From: Fragilariopsis cylindrus CCMP1102
Lineage: Eukaryota; Bacillariophyta; Bacillariophyceae; Bacillariales; Bacillariaceae
DNA length: 64,000 nucleotides
Assembly: GCA_900095095.1 (NCBI GenBank)
Contig: FMBT01000356.1
Coordinates: forward strand, 186,001-250,000
Reading direction: 5' to 3'
In this document: one piece after another, positions 28,425 through 38,778 of the stretch
Layout of the letters: each line of letters begins with the position of its first letter
Numbering within the stretch: position 1 is the stretch's first letter
Translations under genes and position numbers: made by a program
Notes under the pieces: generated by a model
Told to the model about the DNA's origin: nothing
Seen by the model: only the letters and a program-made list of their open reading frames with translations
Databases searched by the model: none

Positions 28425-29327
28425 TGGTACGTAGTAACCGTCCAATACTAAACTTACCCATCCACCAGCAGTACCTACGCTACCTGCACTACCATGATAT
28501 AAGATGTACTTGGCATATGTTTCATTCACAGTATCATAATTACTAAACGTCTTATTGCTTTTCAATGCAAATACTGAACTGACAGTAGTATTAAAAAGTT
28601 CACCACCACCCGCACGAATGAATGCTTTTTTACCACGTGCCATGGCAAGTTTACATGTTGCAGTATCATCATCAGAGATAGCATTATCGATATCGATATT
28701 ATTATCGCATTCCACAATTGCACCAGGCATCGTACTATATTTGGGATAATCACGGAGATTCAATTGAACCGAATTGGCAGCAGTGAATGCACCTGTATAA
28801 CTATGTCCCGTAGTTTTGATTGATACCGTCATTCCTTCTCCTACATCCTTGGCATGTTGAATAGCTGTCACAATATCACTGGGATCGGTTGGAAATACAA
28901 TTGCTTTAGGTAAATCGAGTCCAGGTCCCAAAACACTTTCTACGTCTGCATAGGTTGTGTCCGAAGTAATTGGAGTCGTCATATTGACGAAATCGGAAAC
29001 AAAATTATCAATTTCTTCACAACTAGTAGGAGATTTTTTGTAGTTGTTTGCCATACATTGAGAATAGGCACAACTGAATGATGGTACACAAAGACCGGAG
29101 GGTGCACCTATTAGATCGTACGAACTATAATTGATAGGATACGCACCTCCTCCAGGTACGCAGGCTAGAGTGCTAGACGGATCATATAGATCTTGAAAGA
29201 CACTGGCACACTCTTGAACCCAATCGTTAGGTTCCACTGTATGAAACGTAGTAACCTTCGCGTTGACTACCGATATTGTTGGAAGGACGAATATAATGAC
29301 TACTGCTGCGAGGATGGAGGAAACCAT
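26327..29327 (-). CDS. Secreted FAD-linked oxidase (berberine-bridge-enzyme-like), four exons
   Basis: The exons are 29327-28458, 28246-27966, 27678-27398 and 27296-26327, with GT-AG introns of 211, 287 and 101 bp. The signal peptide is MVSSILAAVVIIFVLPTISVVNA. The FAD_binding_4 domain shows TTGHSYTGAF, whose His is the usual covalent FAD site. Then come GSVGTAGGW and LQGGGLSDGLQRMVGLGVDQ, and FAVRGGGG before YGVLTSVKLQLH. The C-terminal BBE-type segment reads KLENIKYKFDPDNLFKC. A Thr/Pro/Ser-rich linker and a hydrophobic end (SLLTIAFLTVGGHFIGYMC) suggest GPI or membrane attachment. It would oxidise an extracellular substrate with O2; the substrate is unknown. Exons 2 and 3 are one base out of phase unless one G is added to the GGG at the exon 2 donor (27965-27967). 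The total is then about 800 residues. Confidence 0.85.
28384..28425. repeat. (TA)n microsatellite in intron 1 of the FAD oxidase
   Basis: This is an alternating TA tract with one phase break, lying wholly within intron 1. Confidence 0.95.
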
Positions 29328-29950
29328 AGTATCTCAACTTTCTTCTAATGAATCTTTTGTAAACAGTGCTTTTCTTGTTTCGCGGGACGTTAACGTCAGC
29401 TTGGTAATTATAAATGATTACTGTATAAATTATTGTTATTTATATTATGATGTGAATAGAGCATTATTGTGTCCGCTTACTGTGTATCATTGGAAGATGC
29501 TCCTGAGGTGGTAGGTATTTTGCTTTCATTCGCTGGATCTTTTCATTTTTCATATCTTCTTCAATCTTCCCTTTCCTATTTCGCGCTACAGTTTAGCGCT
29601 ACCTACGACTCGTAATACCGCTTTCAAAAAATATACTATTTCGTTTCTATTAAACCCAAATGTATTAGTGCGCAATTAAGGCGTTCATCTCGAATTTGAA
29701 TAAATCGAATCTTTTATGTTCCCTTTCTGCTAATTGAGTCGAGTTAATCGAATCAGGTGCGTATCTTTGTGGCGATTAGCCGATTTGCTATTTCATATTG
29801 CAACCGAGCAACATGAAAGGATGATGATGGGTAAGATGGGTAGGTAGCCCTACTGTGTACATTGTACTATGCTGTGCCGATGGCATTGCTTTTTGAATCA
29901 TCCAACTCCGACTGCAGACGAAACCAAAGTCACAATATATCGGCGGTAAT
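29328..29950. other. Divergent promoter region
   Basis: This lies between the FAD oxidase (minus) and the hydrolase (plus). It contains CGCGCTACAGTTTAGCGCTAC near 29582, a short imperfect inverted repeat. No gene is seen. Confidence 0.5.
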
Positions 29951-31454
29951 ATGAATACAACAATAATAATGACATGGTGGCAGTGGAAACGGCCACATTC
30001 ACCACAGCAGCAACAGGAACAAAGGCAACGGCAACGGCAACGGCAGAGGAGACGATCGACGACGAGAATAACATCAACATTGACTGTTCTTCTGATTTTG
30101 TTCTTCGTGCTCATCGTTGATATTCTTCTTCTTGATGTTACTGCAAACAATAATGATGCTGTAGTTCACAACGTTCACGTCGCCGCCGCCACCGCTGCTC
30201 ATCCATCACGTCGTCAAAAACGTGCATCTTCTTTTCTTACCAGAAGTTTTGCTCCAAAAACACGATTAACATGGGTGAATGGGATTGGATATAATACTGA
30301 ACATATGGAAAGAGATGCACCTATAATATCTGAATATTTTGGTGGTAAAAAAGTTGAATGGTATCATAATCCAACAAGTATGGTCGATGAAACTGATACG
30401 CCAGGATTTTATCGTGATTTGACACAAGCTGGACAGCAAAAATATTTAGGACGGATAACATCAGAAGTGAATGGATTAGTACAACATTTACGTGATGCTG
30501 TTAAATCTGTTTCATCAGGAGTTGTTGTTCATATTGCACATTCACAGGGTGCATTAGTTACATGCTTAGCAGCAAAGCAATTAACACAGTATGAAATGAA
30601 TCAAATTGAAGTTATATCGTTTGGTGGTGCAACTCCTGTACGATCAACACCAGAAACACCATGGAAACGATGTTTAAATTATTACAGTGTTAATGATCCA
30701 TTATTGTTTTTAAATCCAAGTGTCGAAACTGCACTACGGTCTGGTTTTGAAGACAAAGAATTTTGTTTTTTAGCACCACGGATAGGTGATCCAGTTGCAG
30801 ATCATCATTTATTAGGACCAACATACGCATCAGCATTAGAATGGGAAGGGAAACGATATGAACATAGATATCAAAGTTATGTTCATCGCATAACAAGATT
30901 TACAGTATTATCTTCGATCTCTATTTTACAGACTATATTGAGTATACTCTCATTATTATGGACAAAATTCATTACAGTAATGTATAATATCAGAATCCGT
31001 CGTCGATTATTGATTCGATCATTGATCTTGAAAATAATTGAAATGCGGACATGGATAATATCAATGATAAGGATATTACTGACAGGAATAGTCTACTGTA
31101 TTCGTGATAATAATATCTTTTCTTCTTCTGATGATGATGATGATGTTGTTCAGGAGGCGACTACCGGTAATGATCCACCATCACCGGTAACAACCACAAC
31201 AACAAGACAAAGGATCAACGTTGAAAGAATCTTCATCAGCTTCCCCGACGGTTGTAAGATCTGCATCTTTATTACGTTTCATATCAAAACGGAAGAAGAA
31301 CGACAAGGACGATACGAATTCAACACAGGTTGCAGAATTGGAAAACGAAGACGAAACATCAGCTTCTACTACACCTTCTGGTTCTAGCACAGCAACAACT
31401 GCACACAAGACAACACGATTATCTATACGTGATAAATTTCTGAGTAAAAAGTAG
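29951..31454 (+). CDS. Membrane-anchored alpha/beta hydrolase (lipase-like), apparent frame break near the C-terminus
   Basis: After a Gln/Arg-rich cytosolic start there is one transmembrane helix (about residues 39-60, LTVLLILFFVLIVDILLL), then a hydrolase domain: beta strand TWVNGIGYN, the nucleophile elbow HIAHSQGALVT (Ser about residue 196), ISFGGATPV, and NYYSVNDPLLFLNP with a candidate catalytic Asp. A candidate His lies in YEHRYQSYVHRI. A second hydrophobic stretch follows (about 318-345). Near 31191-31220 the initial frame turns into Phe/Ile/Cys-rich sequence ending at 31387. The +1 frame instead reads a charged, Ser/Thr-rich tail ending DKFLSKK at 31454. I therefore end the gene there and infer a one-base insertion or small intron. 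A fatty-ester substrate is only a family-level guess. Confidence 0.7.
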
Positions 31455-31548
31455 TAGGTATGAATACCCCTCATGTTAAATATAGACATCCAATCGTTTT
31501 TACTTCTTTTAGTATCATGATATTTTATTTTTATTACATGCCGCTGTA

Positions 31549-32126
31549 TTATGTTGATTTATTTTCTGCAGTGCTGCTGCTGCTGCTGCCGCCATCGCCG
31601 TTGATATTCATTGAGGATGGTGATGAAGGAATTTCAATACCTTCACAATCTAATTTTAATAAATTTGTTTTACAACCCATTATGGATGATACACTTGGTA
31701 CGGTCCTACCAAAATCACCATAAACAAATTCTTTTACATACGTACCAGCTTGTGTACTTATTTCTAGTCTAAAATGATGATCATCGATCCTTGTTGCAGT
31801 TGCACATAAAACTTTTCGTTCACGGATCATATTACATCGTCGATGTAATACCCGAACTGGTGTTCTTTGTTGTATCGTTAATGGAAAATCGATATTATGA
31901 AAAATGAATGATGTTATATTAGTATCATTTTTGCTGTCATTATGTGGGAGTATATTTTTGGACCAACAATAGCAACCATAATGTTTCGTTTTAGATTCTG
32001 TATCTTTCTGCAACCTGAAAATATAGCTGCAGGAACAGGTTTGAAAGTATCTGGAGAGATCCCAACTCCCATCGGATTTCGACCATACGATATGGCATTA
32101 TCATTTGAATTGGCTACTGAATCTGT

Positions 32127-32162
<36 letters not shown>

Positions 32163-33866
32163 GGCTATTGTGTGATTGATAGTATCGATTAAATCACGTA
32201 ATTGCTTTGAGGATATGATAGGTCGTAATGCGTCAACGATTTGTACACAAAAGGGTCGTCCATGACACGATGACGTAGTTGTGTCTTCCACTGAATCTGA
32301 ATCTATATCGGATGATCGTTTCCGTCGAACTAGCATCCGTACGTCCATATCTTCTCTACCAGATGCATGGAATTTGATCATACCGTATAAAACGCCTCCA
32401 CCACTACCACTACCACCACCACCACCACCAGAAGTGTTGTCAGATCGTGATGGTATAACATTATTAAGCGTAGAAACCCCCAACAGATCTTCAATCGGGT
32501 TACAAATTTGTTCTTCTACCGACGTTACCCCCAACGTTTCTGCTTGTTTCTTATTAGAAGAGACACCATTATTATCATCAGCGATATCTGTTGTTTTTTC
32601 TATCGTTGTTTTCTCTCTCATAACTACAAAGGGTGTCTGAGATACATCACGTCTTGATTTAGTATAATACCCATATAAGAAAATAGGTCTACGAAAAACA
32701 GCTACATGATATTCCATCCTCATCATCGTCATTGGTTGTTCTGATGATGTGGTCACTGTCCTATTATTACCATCATTGTAGAAATAATTTTCATCAAATA
32801 TTGATGACATCACTGTGCTTTTCCCGCTGTTGTTGTCGTTGTTGCTGTTGTCATCATCATCGTTCTTATTATTGTTATTGTTAGTAGTCGATGGTACTAG
32901 TAATGATACTAATTCTTCTGCAGTCGATAAAGAAATCCATTCATATCCATATCCATATCCATCATTATTCGATGATCGTAATCTTGTTTCTAAATTAGCT
33001 CGTGGATCACCACCCTGGGAAATGAATGGTTTACTTTGTTGACGTTTATGACATCGTTTACGTTTTCTATTAATACTATTTACAGTGTTATTATTAAGTA
33101 ATTCTCGTTGTAATGCATTGTTCATCGGATGGTTCTTTGGTGGTAAACATAATAAATGAATTGATAATGAACCTTGTTCCTCTTCTTCCAATACCTTACG
33201 ATGCTCTTCATCATCTTGCTGATCATCAGTATTATTATTACTACTACTACCACTACTACTACGTTTGTGGTCAACATCAGTATCATCCTCATTATCATTA
33301 TTAATAATGAATTTGATTTGAGTATGTAAATGTTGTTTAAGATCTTGTAGGTACGTAGAAAAAAGAAGTGGTCGTCGTTGAGGCCTACTACTACTACTAA
33401 ATTGCTCAAGGTAACGATATCGAAGATATAAATCTCCTGATAAAGAAACAGTTGGAATATGATTTGGTTTTGTACAAAATTTATTGTTGACATTGTTTTT
33501 TTTGCCGATTCCTCCATATGGTTGACAAGCATCTTCCAAAGCTTTTCGTAATCGTGACGACGATGATGATAATGATGATGCCGATGATGATGATGACGAC
33601 TTCGTTTCATCTTCCTGCCATAATCCTAAACACAACCAACAACAAGAATCGTCGTCGTTATCACTACCTTCTACTTCTTTTTTCAACTTCAAATAGCCAC
33701 GACATTTAGGACAACAAAACGCAGCAGCAGCAGCAGCAGCAGCGACTCCTGCGTTTACAGCAGCGGTCGTCGTTGTTGTATGAGCATGATCGTGATCAAT
33801 TATTGCTTTTGCTGAAACGTCGTTATTCGTAGTAGACGATAATAGATCATCATCTTCCATTTCCAT
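31549..33866 (-). CDS. PUS10: tRNA pseudouridine synthase Pus10-like
   Basis: Pus10 forms pseudouridine 54/55 in the T-loop of tRNAs. The N-terminal zinc motif is seen as CCPKC (about residue 50) and CCWLC. Very long low-complexity Asn/Ser inserts follow. The catalytic part has the motif SGREDMDVRML, whose Asp is the expected nucleophile (about residue 503), then GRPFCVQIVDA. After a frame break come TPVRVLHRRCNMIRERKV and TQAGTYVKEFVYGDFGRTVPSVSSIMGC, which are hallmarks of Pus10. The break is one base missing at GG (plus 32014-32015). Reading one extra G joins AAIFSG to LQKDTESKTKHYGCYCW. A (GTT)n microsatellite at 32130-32161 encodes poly-Thr. The start is MEMEDDD at 33866. Its 3' end converges on the hydrolase gene with 94 bp between. 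Confidence 0.9.
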
Positions 33867-34211
33867 AGATAGTAGTACTTTGATATGTTACTACTGTGTA
33901 CTGCTAGCTACTAGAGTGATTGTATTCTCTGTCTATTTCTGATAAAGTATTATTAGCTCGCTGCTTCTTTTGTTTTGTTTTTGTAAAAATTGTCTCAATG
34001 TGTCGAGAGGAAATGAATTATGTTGTCTGTCAATCGCTCCTTCGACTCCTCTAATTATTTACGCTAAAACGTGCATTATTTACGCTAAAACACGTGCTAT
34101 CCTCATCGAATTTCGAATTGCGCGGGGAGGTGGCATGGATATAATTCCGATAAAATGAAGAGGTTTGTGCGTGTTGAGCGGATAAGAATTTAAGTGGTAA
34201 CAACAACAACA
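33867..34211. other. Divergent intergenic between PUS10 and the SDR-like gene
   Basis: It contains a segment (about 34005-34085, GTCTGTCAATCGCTCC...TTTACGCTAAAACGTGCAT) resembling 36280-36350. This is a weak dispersed repeat; nothing else is seen. Confidence 0.4.
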
Positions 34212-35246
34212 ATGGCCGATACCTTGCCTGCCAAAAATGATATCAGTAAAGACAACAATAACGACGGCCGACGCCACCAACGAACAGGAACAGGAAAACC
34301 AATCATTGTCGTAGTGGGTGCAGGTTCCAAACACATAAATAATAATGCAACAACAGAGAATAATTCTGATAATTCCAACGGCAATGACGACGACGACGTG
34401 GCGCGATGGGGTTTAGGAGGAGCACTCGCGGTGCCGTTCGCAGAAGAGGGATACAATATCGTACTGATGGGAAGGCGGAAAGAAGTTCTCGATGAGGTGA
34501 AACATTCGATAGAGCTTGTTCACCAGCAGTGGTGGAACGACAACAAGAACAATTTCAATTGTGACGAAGCGCAGCAGCAGGAGGAGGAGGATGAACAACA
34601 ACAACAACCGCAGCCCAAGGTACTGTCCGTACGGTGTGACGTAACAGACGACAATTCGGTCGAACAGGCCTTTCAGGAAGTCAGCAATAATGTGGGTACA
34701 TTATTTCCTCCAGATAGCTACATTGATTTAATTATATTCAATGTTGCGCCGCCCTATCCCTCTAATTTTAAGTTTGAAGGATGGGGGGACGTATTGCAAC
34801 CACACCAGATCGACACCGACAACATGACATTTCAATTCGATACTCAAATCAATGGTCTGATCCGTGTTTGCAAACAAGCCACTATGGTACCGGCTATGAT
34901 AGAACGCAAACGGGGATGCATATTGCTCTCTGGTGAATCGTGTTGCAACCTGCATGGTGGTTTCGAGTTTGGAGCCGTGGCACCGGCACGAGCAGCATTG
35001 CGATCGTTGGCACAGAGTATGTTTCAAGCGTATGGACCTCTGGGAATCCACGTCTGCAACATTAATATTGGTGGGATCATCGATTCGCCCAAAACAAGAA
35101 CCTGGATGGACAAACAGAAACTCACAAATCCCTACGAGATTGCAAGACAATTTTTGAATGCCTACCAACAACCGTCCACGGTTTGGTCCTATGAAATAAT
35201 GCTATCACCAGGATTTGCCGCCCGTACGGTGGACATGCGTATGTAG
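34212..35246 (+). CDS. Short-chain dehydrogenase/reductase-like protein lacking the YxxxK motif
   Basis: This 344-residue protein has a Rossmann fold. After a low-complexity start, IIVVVGAGSK (about residue 34) and WGLGGALAVPFAEEGYNIVLMGRR form the NAD(P)-binding region, with a 30-residue Asn/Asp insertion between the first strand and helix. Then come CDVTDDNSV, IIFNVAPPYP (in place of NNAG), and LLSGES with the usual Ser. Where classical SDRs have YSASK, this protein reads VAPAR (about residues 255-259), so both Tyr and Lys are replaced, although the following helix AALRSLAQSMF is well conserved. It may bind nucleotide without classical catalysis. The ATG at 34212 is used; codons before it have only GTG. 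Confidence 0.8.
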   Translation: MADTLPAKNDISKDNNNDGRRHQRTGTGKPIIVVVGAGSKHINNNATTENNSDNSNGNDDDDVARWGLGGALAVPFAEEGYNIVLMGRRKEVLDEVKHSIELVHQQWWNDNKNNFNCDEAQQQEEEDEQQQQPQPKVLSVRCDVTDDNSVEQAFQEVSNNVGTLFPPDSYIDLIIFNVAPPYPSNFKFEGWGDVLQPHQIDTDNMTFQFDTQINGLIRVCKQATMVPAMIERKRGCILLSGESCCNLHGGFEFGAVAPARAALRSLAQSMFQAYGPLGIHVCNINIGGIIDSPKTRTWMDKQKLTNPYEIARQFLNAYQQPSTVWSYEIMLSPGFAARTVDMRM

Positions 35247-36060
35247 CTAGACTACGAGATAGTGTCTGTAATTCTGCGAGCGAGCAAGAATCAATTATTT
35301 TTTATTAACGAATTCCCTTATTTAAATGATAGTCGATTGATTTCTGCAGAAGCAAAAGCTCATAAGCACATGTGAATATCTGATGCCACTAAGAATATTT
35401 ACTGATGATGAAGGGCGAAAAGCAAGAATAGACAGAGGATAAGGAAGACGTGAGTTGTGGTAGCAAGAGAGGTGTTGAATTACTAGCAACTCAAGAGAGT
35501 ATGGGTAGGTAGGTTGATGATTGACCGTCACGCCACGTTTTCTACAGCCATATTTCAAGTGGATTCGATTATTCATTCGATTAAAAGTCATTCTGTCTGT
35601 CGTTTGTGCTACAGTGACTACAAGCTATGGTGAGTACACTGCACTGCAGGGAGAATTACTCAAGAAGAGCAATAAGGAGGTCGCCTAACTTTACACTCCT
35701 TTATGTAGTAGGCCTAGGACTTTAAGATACTAGGTTACAACATCGCATCCAGCTAGTCCTCAGCAAACATAGTATTCTCCTAACCCACACCAGCTATTAC
35801 TATTGGATATTCTTCATCATGTTGTGTCATCATGTTGTGTATGTATTATAGAATTGCAGTTTGTTGTTACTATTTATTTTATTACTAGTATCTCAAACTG
35901 AAAGATAAAGAACTAAGTAAGTTTATCTTAAGTCAAGTGTGGAGATAGTCCACCACATCAATATTGTAGCAGAACTACAACCAGTGATGCCAGTACAGTA
36001 GAAGAATTATAGGATTTGTTTATTGAACACAGTATTGATTATAGATTTTTTTAGTAAATC

Positions 36061-36240
36061 GCTGCTGAAATACAAAAGTCACACCCCTGCTATCTGGAGT
36101 CACTTATTATACTGTGCTATGGCTATGTAATGCTGGAAGAGACTATATAGTATATACTATATACTGTATTGTTGGTTAACTTATTACTAATATATTTCCC
36201 TTTTACATACTTAGATAAATTAATAAATGATAGTACTGTA
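36061..36240 (-). repeat. Possible decayed LTR related to element A
   Basis: Order and wording resemble the start of the element A LTR: GCTGAAATACA, then CTTATTATA, ATGTAATGCTGGAAGAGACTA (A has ACGTAATGCTTGAAGATACTA) and TTGGTTAACTTATTACT. Many mismatches and no clear far end make this tentative. Confidence 0.35.
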
Positions 36241-36402
36241 CTAAGTTACATAAATATATCCTCATGAAACGAAAGGAGAAAATGAATGATGAGTCTGTCA
36301 ATCGCTCCGCACTCACAGTGTAAATTGATTTCTTCACGAAAAACGTGCATCGCATGAGAGTTATTATTATTAATATTTGTCGGTTATTTGCTAGTAGTAG
36401 TA

Positions 36403-36623
36403 CTTCCTCCAGAGAGCGCTAACTGCCTATGAGGCTATGGCCTGAAATTATTAGACGATAAAAGCACGTGTGAACCCTTAAAATCTTCGTATTAATCTTC
36501 GCTTATTTTTATTTTTTTCGTACATTTCGCAATTTGTGGTAGATTTAAAGGTTTCAACGCGTTTTAGCGTGTATTAATTTTTCAGACGATAGCCGCTACG
36601 CAGTTAACGCTCGCTGGAGGAAG
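36403..36623. mobile_element. MITE, Tc1/mariner (Stowaway-like), 221 bp
   Basis: The terminal inverted repeats begin CTTCCTCCAGAGAGCGCTAA at 36403 and, on the other strand from 36623, CTTCCTCCAGCGAGCGTTAA. Similarity of the arms continues imperfectly for about 75 bp (CTGC..GGCTAT..TCTGAAA). The flanking dinucleotide TA occurs at 36401-36402 and 36624-36625. There is no coding capacity. The CTTCCTCC terminus and TA duplication fit Stowaway-type MITEs. Confidence 0.75.
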
Positions 36624-36775
36624 TATCTACCATTCAAATTCCAAAAAAAAGCAGCATGCTGACTCGACTCGACCTCTTTTCTTGAATACCGTATTCTAAA
36701 AATAATGAGATACGGTACTTGAAGTATTGTGGGATACTCTTTACGACTAACGGTAAGTTAGTAGAACGACGATGC

Positions 36776-38230
36776 ATGATAACGAAGATAGAGGCAGAAG
36801 AACAACAAGAAAGAGGCGAAGAAAAAGAAATAAACAGCTATTGCTACTACAGAACAGTACTAGCCAATATAGGACTTAAAGGAAAAACTACTCGTATACA
36901 TACATCGCAAATCATGATATCACCACCACCACCACCACCACAAGATCAACAGCAGGAGCATGCTCGTGTTCGACGAAGCCGTGTTAGTGATGCTGTCGTT
37001 GGTAGCAGAACAACAACAACAGGAACAGGAACAGGAACAAGACCACCAAGAAAATCAAAATCGGTACAATTTTGTAGTATAGAAATTCGTGAACATGAAC
37101 GTTTATTAGGTGATCATCCATGTACATTAAATGGTCCACCATTAGGATTAGATTGGTCCTATACAGATTATGGTAGTCCTATTATGGGTGGTATTCCTAT
37201 ATTACTTGATGAATATGAAAAAGAAAAGAAACAGAATCAAATACAAGAATTTCAAAATCAATTTAAATTATCTTTACAACAACAAAGACTACAACAACAA
37301 CAACAGCAAAGATTAAAAAGACGAGCCAGTGCACCCGGTAGCAGTACGAATAACAATAGCACTAGCACTAGCACTACCATTATTAACAATACTATGAACA
37401 GCAATAATAGTAATGATATAATAACAAGTAACGAGAATGGTATATGTGTCAGTGTCATCACTAACAAAGAAGATAACGATATCAACATCAACAACGATGA
37501 TACTATTATTAGTAATGATAATGATAATAATAATCAAAATGATGATGAGGAAGAAGATAATATTATAAGTAATAAAATTGCAAAACATTTACAATCTCAA
37601 TATAGAATGCAACCAATACCAGGTAGTATACGTAAACAAATTATATTAAATGAAACAAGGACGACACCACAAGCAATATCAAATGCTATGAAACAAATAA
37701 AAAAGATTCAAAATCAAAGACGATCCACATTATCAATGATAGAAATTGGTTTAGATGATACATTAGGATGTATGTATGAAAATATCACACGTAAATTTAG
37801 AAGATATAAATCAGGTATATCGAAACAACGTGAACAAGAATTATTATGGGAAAAAGCAGCAGAAGAAAAAACAACAACATCATCGTCATCATCATCAACA
37901 TCAACATGTTCTAATAATAATGAAAGTAGAAGTGCTAATAATGATAATGCAAATGCAACCAACGTCGGGAAAAGGAGATCATCGATATTGATGACCACTA
38001 GTAGAATAAGTAATTATATTAATAATTCTGATTCCTCTTGTAGTAGAGCTACTGGTACACCATCTAGAACTAACAACATAAGACCCGTAATGACAACAAC
38101 AACAGAAGTAGATGCATTACCATCAATATATGATATAAATAATTCTTCTTCATTAGAATCAACAACATTATTTGTTGCAACTGCAGCAGAACAAGAAGAT
38201 CAACAAGGAAGCTTATATCAATTCCGATAG
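36776..38230 (+). CDS. Low-complexity protein with a conserved SVQF...GPPLGLDW domain
   Basis: This protein of about 484 residues is mostly Asn, Gln, Ser and Asp repeats. One compact region near residues 95-150 (KSVQFCSIEIREHERLLGDH, then NGPPLGLDWSY and GIPILLDEYEKEKK) has the form of a short domain that I recall in many diatom proteins (VxF..VxVREY..xLGDNPxxxxGPPxxLxW). Its function is not known to me. A second conserved-looking part is QAISNAMKQIKKIQNQRRSTL (about 305) and a helix RKFRRYKSGISKQREQELLWEKA. The start is ambiguous: the ATG at 36776 or the ATG at 36914 (MISPPPPPPQ). An upstream CGGTAAGT at 36751 could be an intron donor, favouring the later one. No membrane segment. Confidence 0.7.
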   Translation: MITKIEAEEQQERGEEKEINSYCYYRTVLANIGLKGKTTRIHTSQIMISPPPPPPQDQQQEHARVRRSRVSDAVVGSRTTTTGTGTGTRPPRKSKSVQFCSIEIREHERLLGDHPCTLNGPPLGLDWSYTDYGSPIMGGIPILLDEYEKEKKQNQIQEFQNQFKLSLQQQRLQQQQQQRLKRRASAPGSSTNNNSTSTSTTIINNTMNSNNSNDIITSNENGICVSVITNKEDNDININNDDTIISNDNDNNNQNDDEEEDNIISNKIAKHLQSQYRMQPIPGSIRKQIILNETRTTPQAISNAMKQIKKIQNQRRSTLSMIEIGLDDTLGCMYENITRKFRRYKSGISKQREQELLWEKAAEEKTTTSSSSSSTSTCSNNNESRSANNDNANATNVGKRRSSILMTTSRISNYINNSDSSCSRATGTPSRTNNIRPVMTTTTEVDALPSIYDINNSSSLESTTLFVATAAEQEDQQGSLYQFR

Positions 38231-38778
38231 AAAAAAAAGAACAATATTAATATTATGATATGGAAGAAAGGAAAAAATCTAAAAAGCAGGGCGGGGGAGG
38301 GAGGGAGAGGGGGGGCTGTTCTTTGAGAAGAATATAAAAAGAGGTTACTAATACAATACTATACTATACCAGTTATATTATTGGACGATTAAGAACAAAA
38401 AAGTGTGTACTGTGCTGTAAGATATCATTATAATTATCACTATTATTTTATCTCGCTAAGCAATACTAAACGAATACGATATATACGATTTAATTTACTT
38501 AGTCTTCCTTGTTATTTATTTATCTTTCTTCTTCCTACGTTTGTATAATCCATGTATAAGATCTATAATGTGTGCTTCTTCTTCCTGAGGTATCACAAAT
38601 AAGAAACAAAGGATTGGTATTAGATAATGTGCACAAGGAACATTATCCAACCTACGTTATTATTGTTGTTGTTATTGTTACTGTTACTGTTACTGTTACT
38701 GTTACGTTCATTAACGTGCTGGCAAGACGTTGACTTTAATGAACCGGTTGTTGACAAGATGATGATGATCTTGCCCTG
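38231..38778. other. Intergenic with G-run cluster and TGTTAC repeat
   Basis: Contains the G-run cluster at 38288-38317 and a TTACTG hexamer array at about 38675-38705. No gene seen. Confidence 0.55.
38288..38317 (+). other. G-quadruplex-capable G-run cluster in the 3' region
   Basis: Five runs of three or more G separated by single bases lie about 60 bp downstream of the plus-strand stop codon, so probably in the mRNA 3' UTR. Confidence 0.6.

Larger units (their letters stand above)
35247..36775. other. Long intergenic region with a MITE and an LTR-like remnant
   Basis: Holds the MITE at 36403-36623 and a possible decayed LTR at about 36061-36240. No gene is seen. Confidence 0.55.

Noticed and set aside
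34005-36350. Dispersed repeat pair (34005-34085 and 36280-36350)
   Set aside because: Shared words (GTCTGTCAATCGCTCC, AACGTGCAT) are suggestive but alignment is too gappy to assert as a repeat family.
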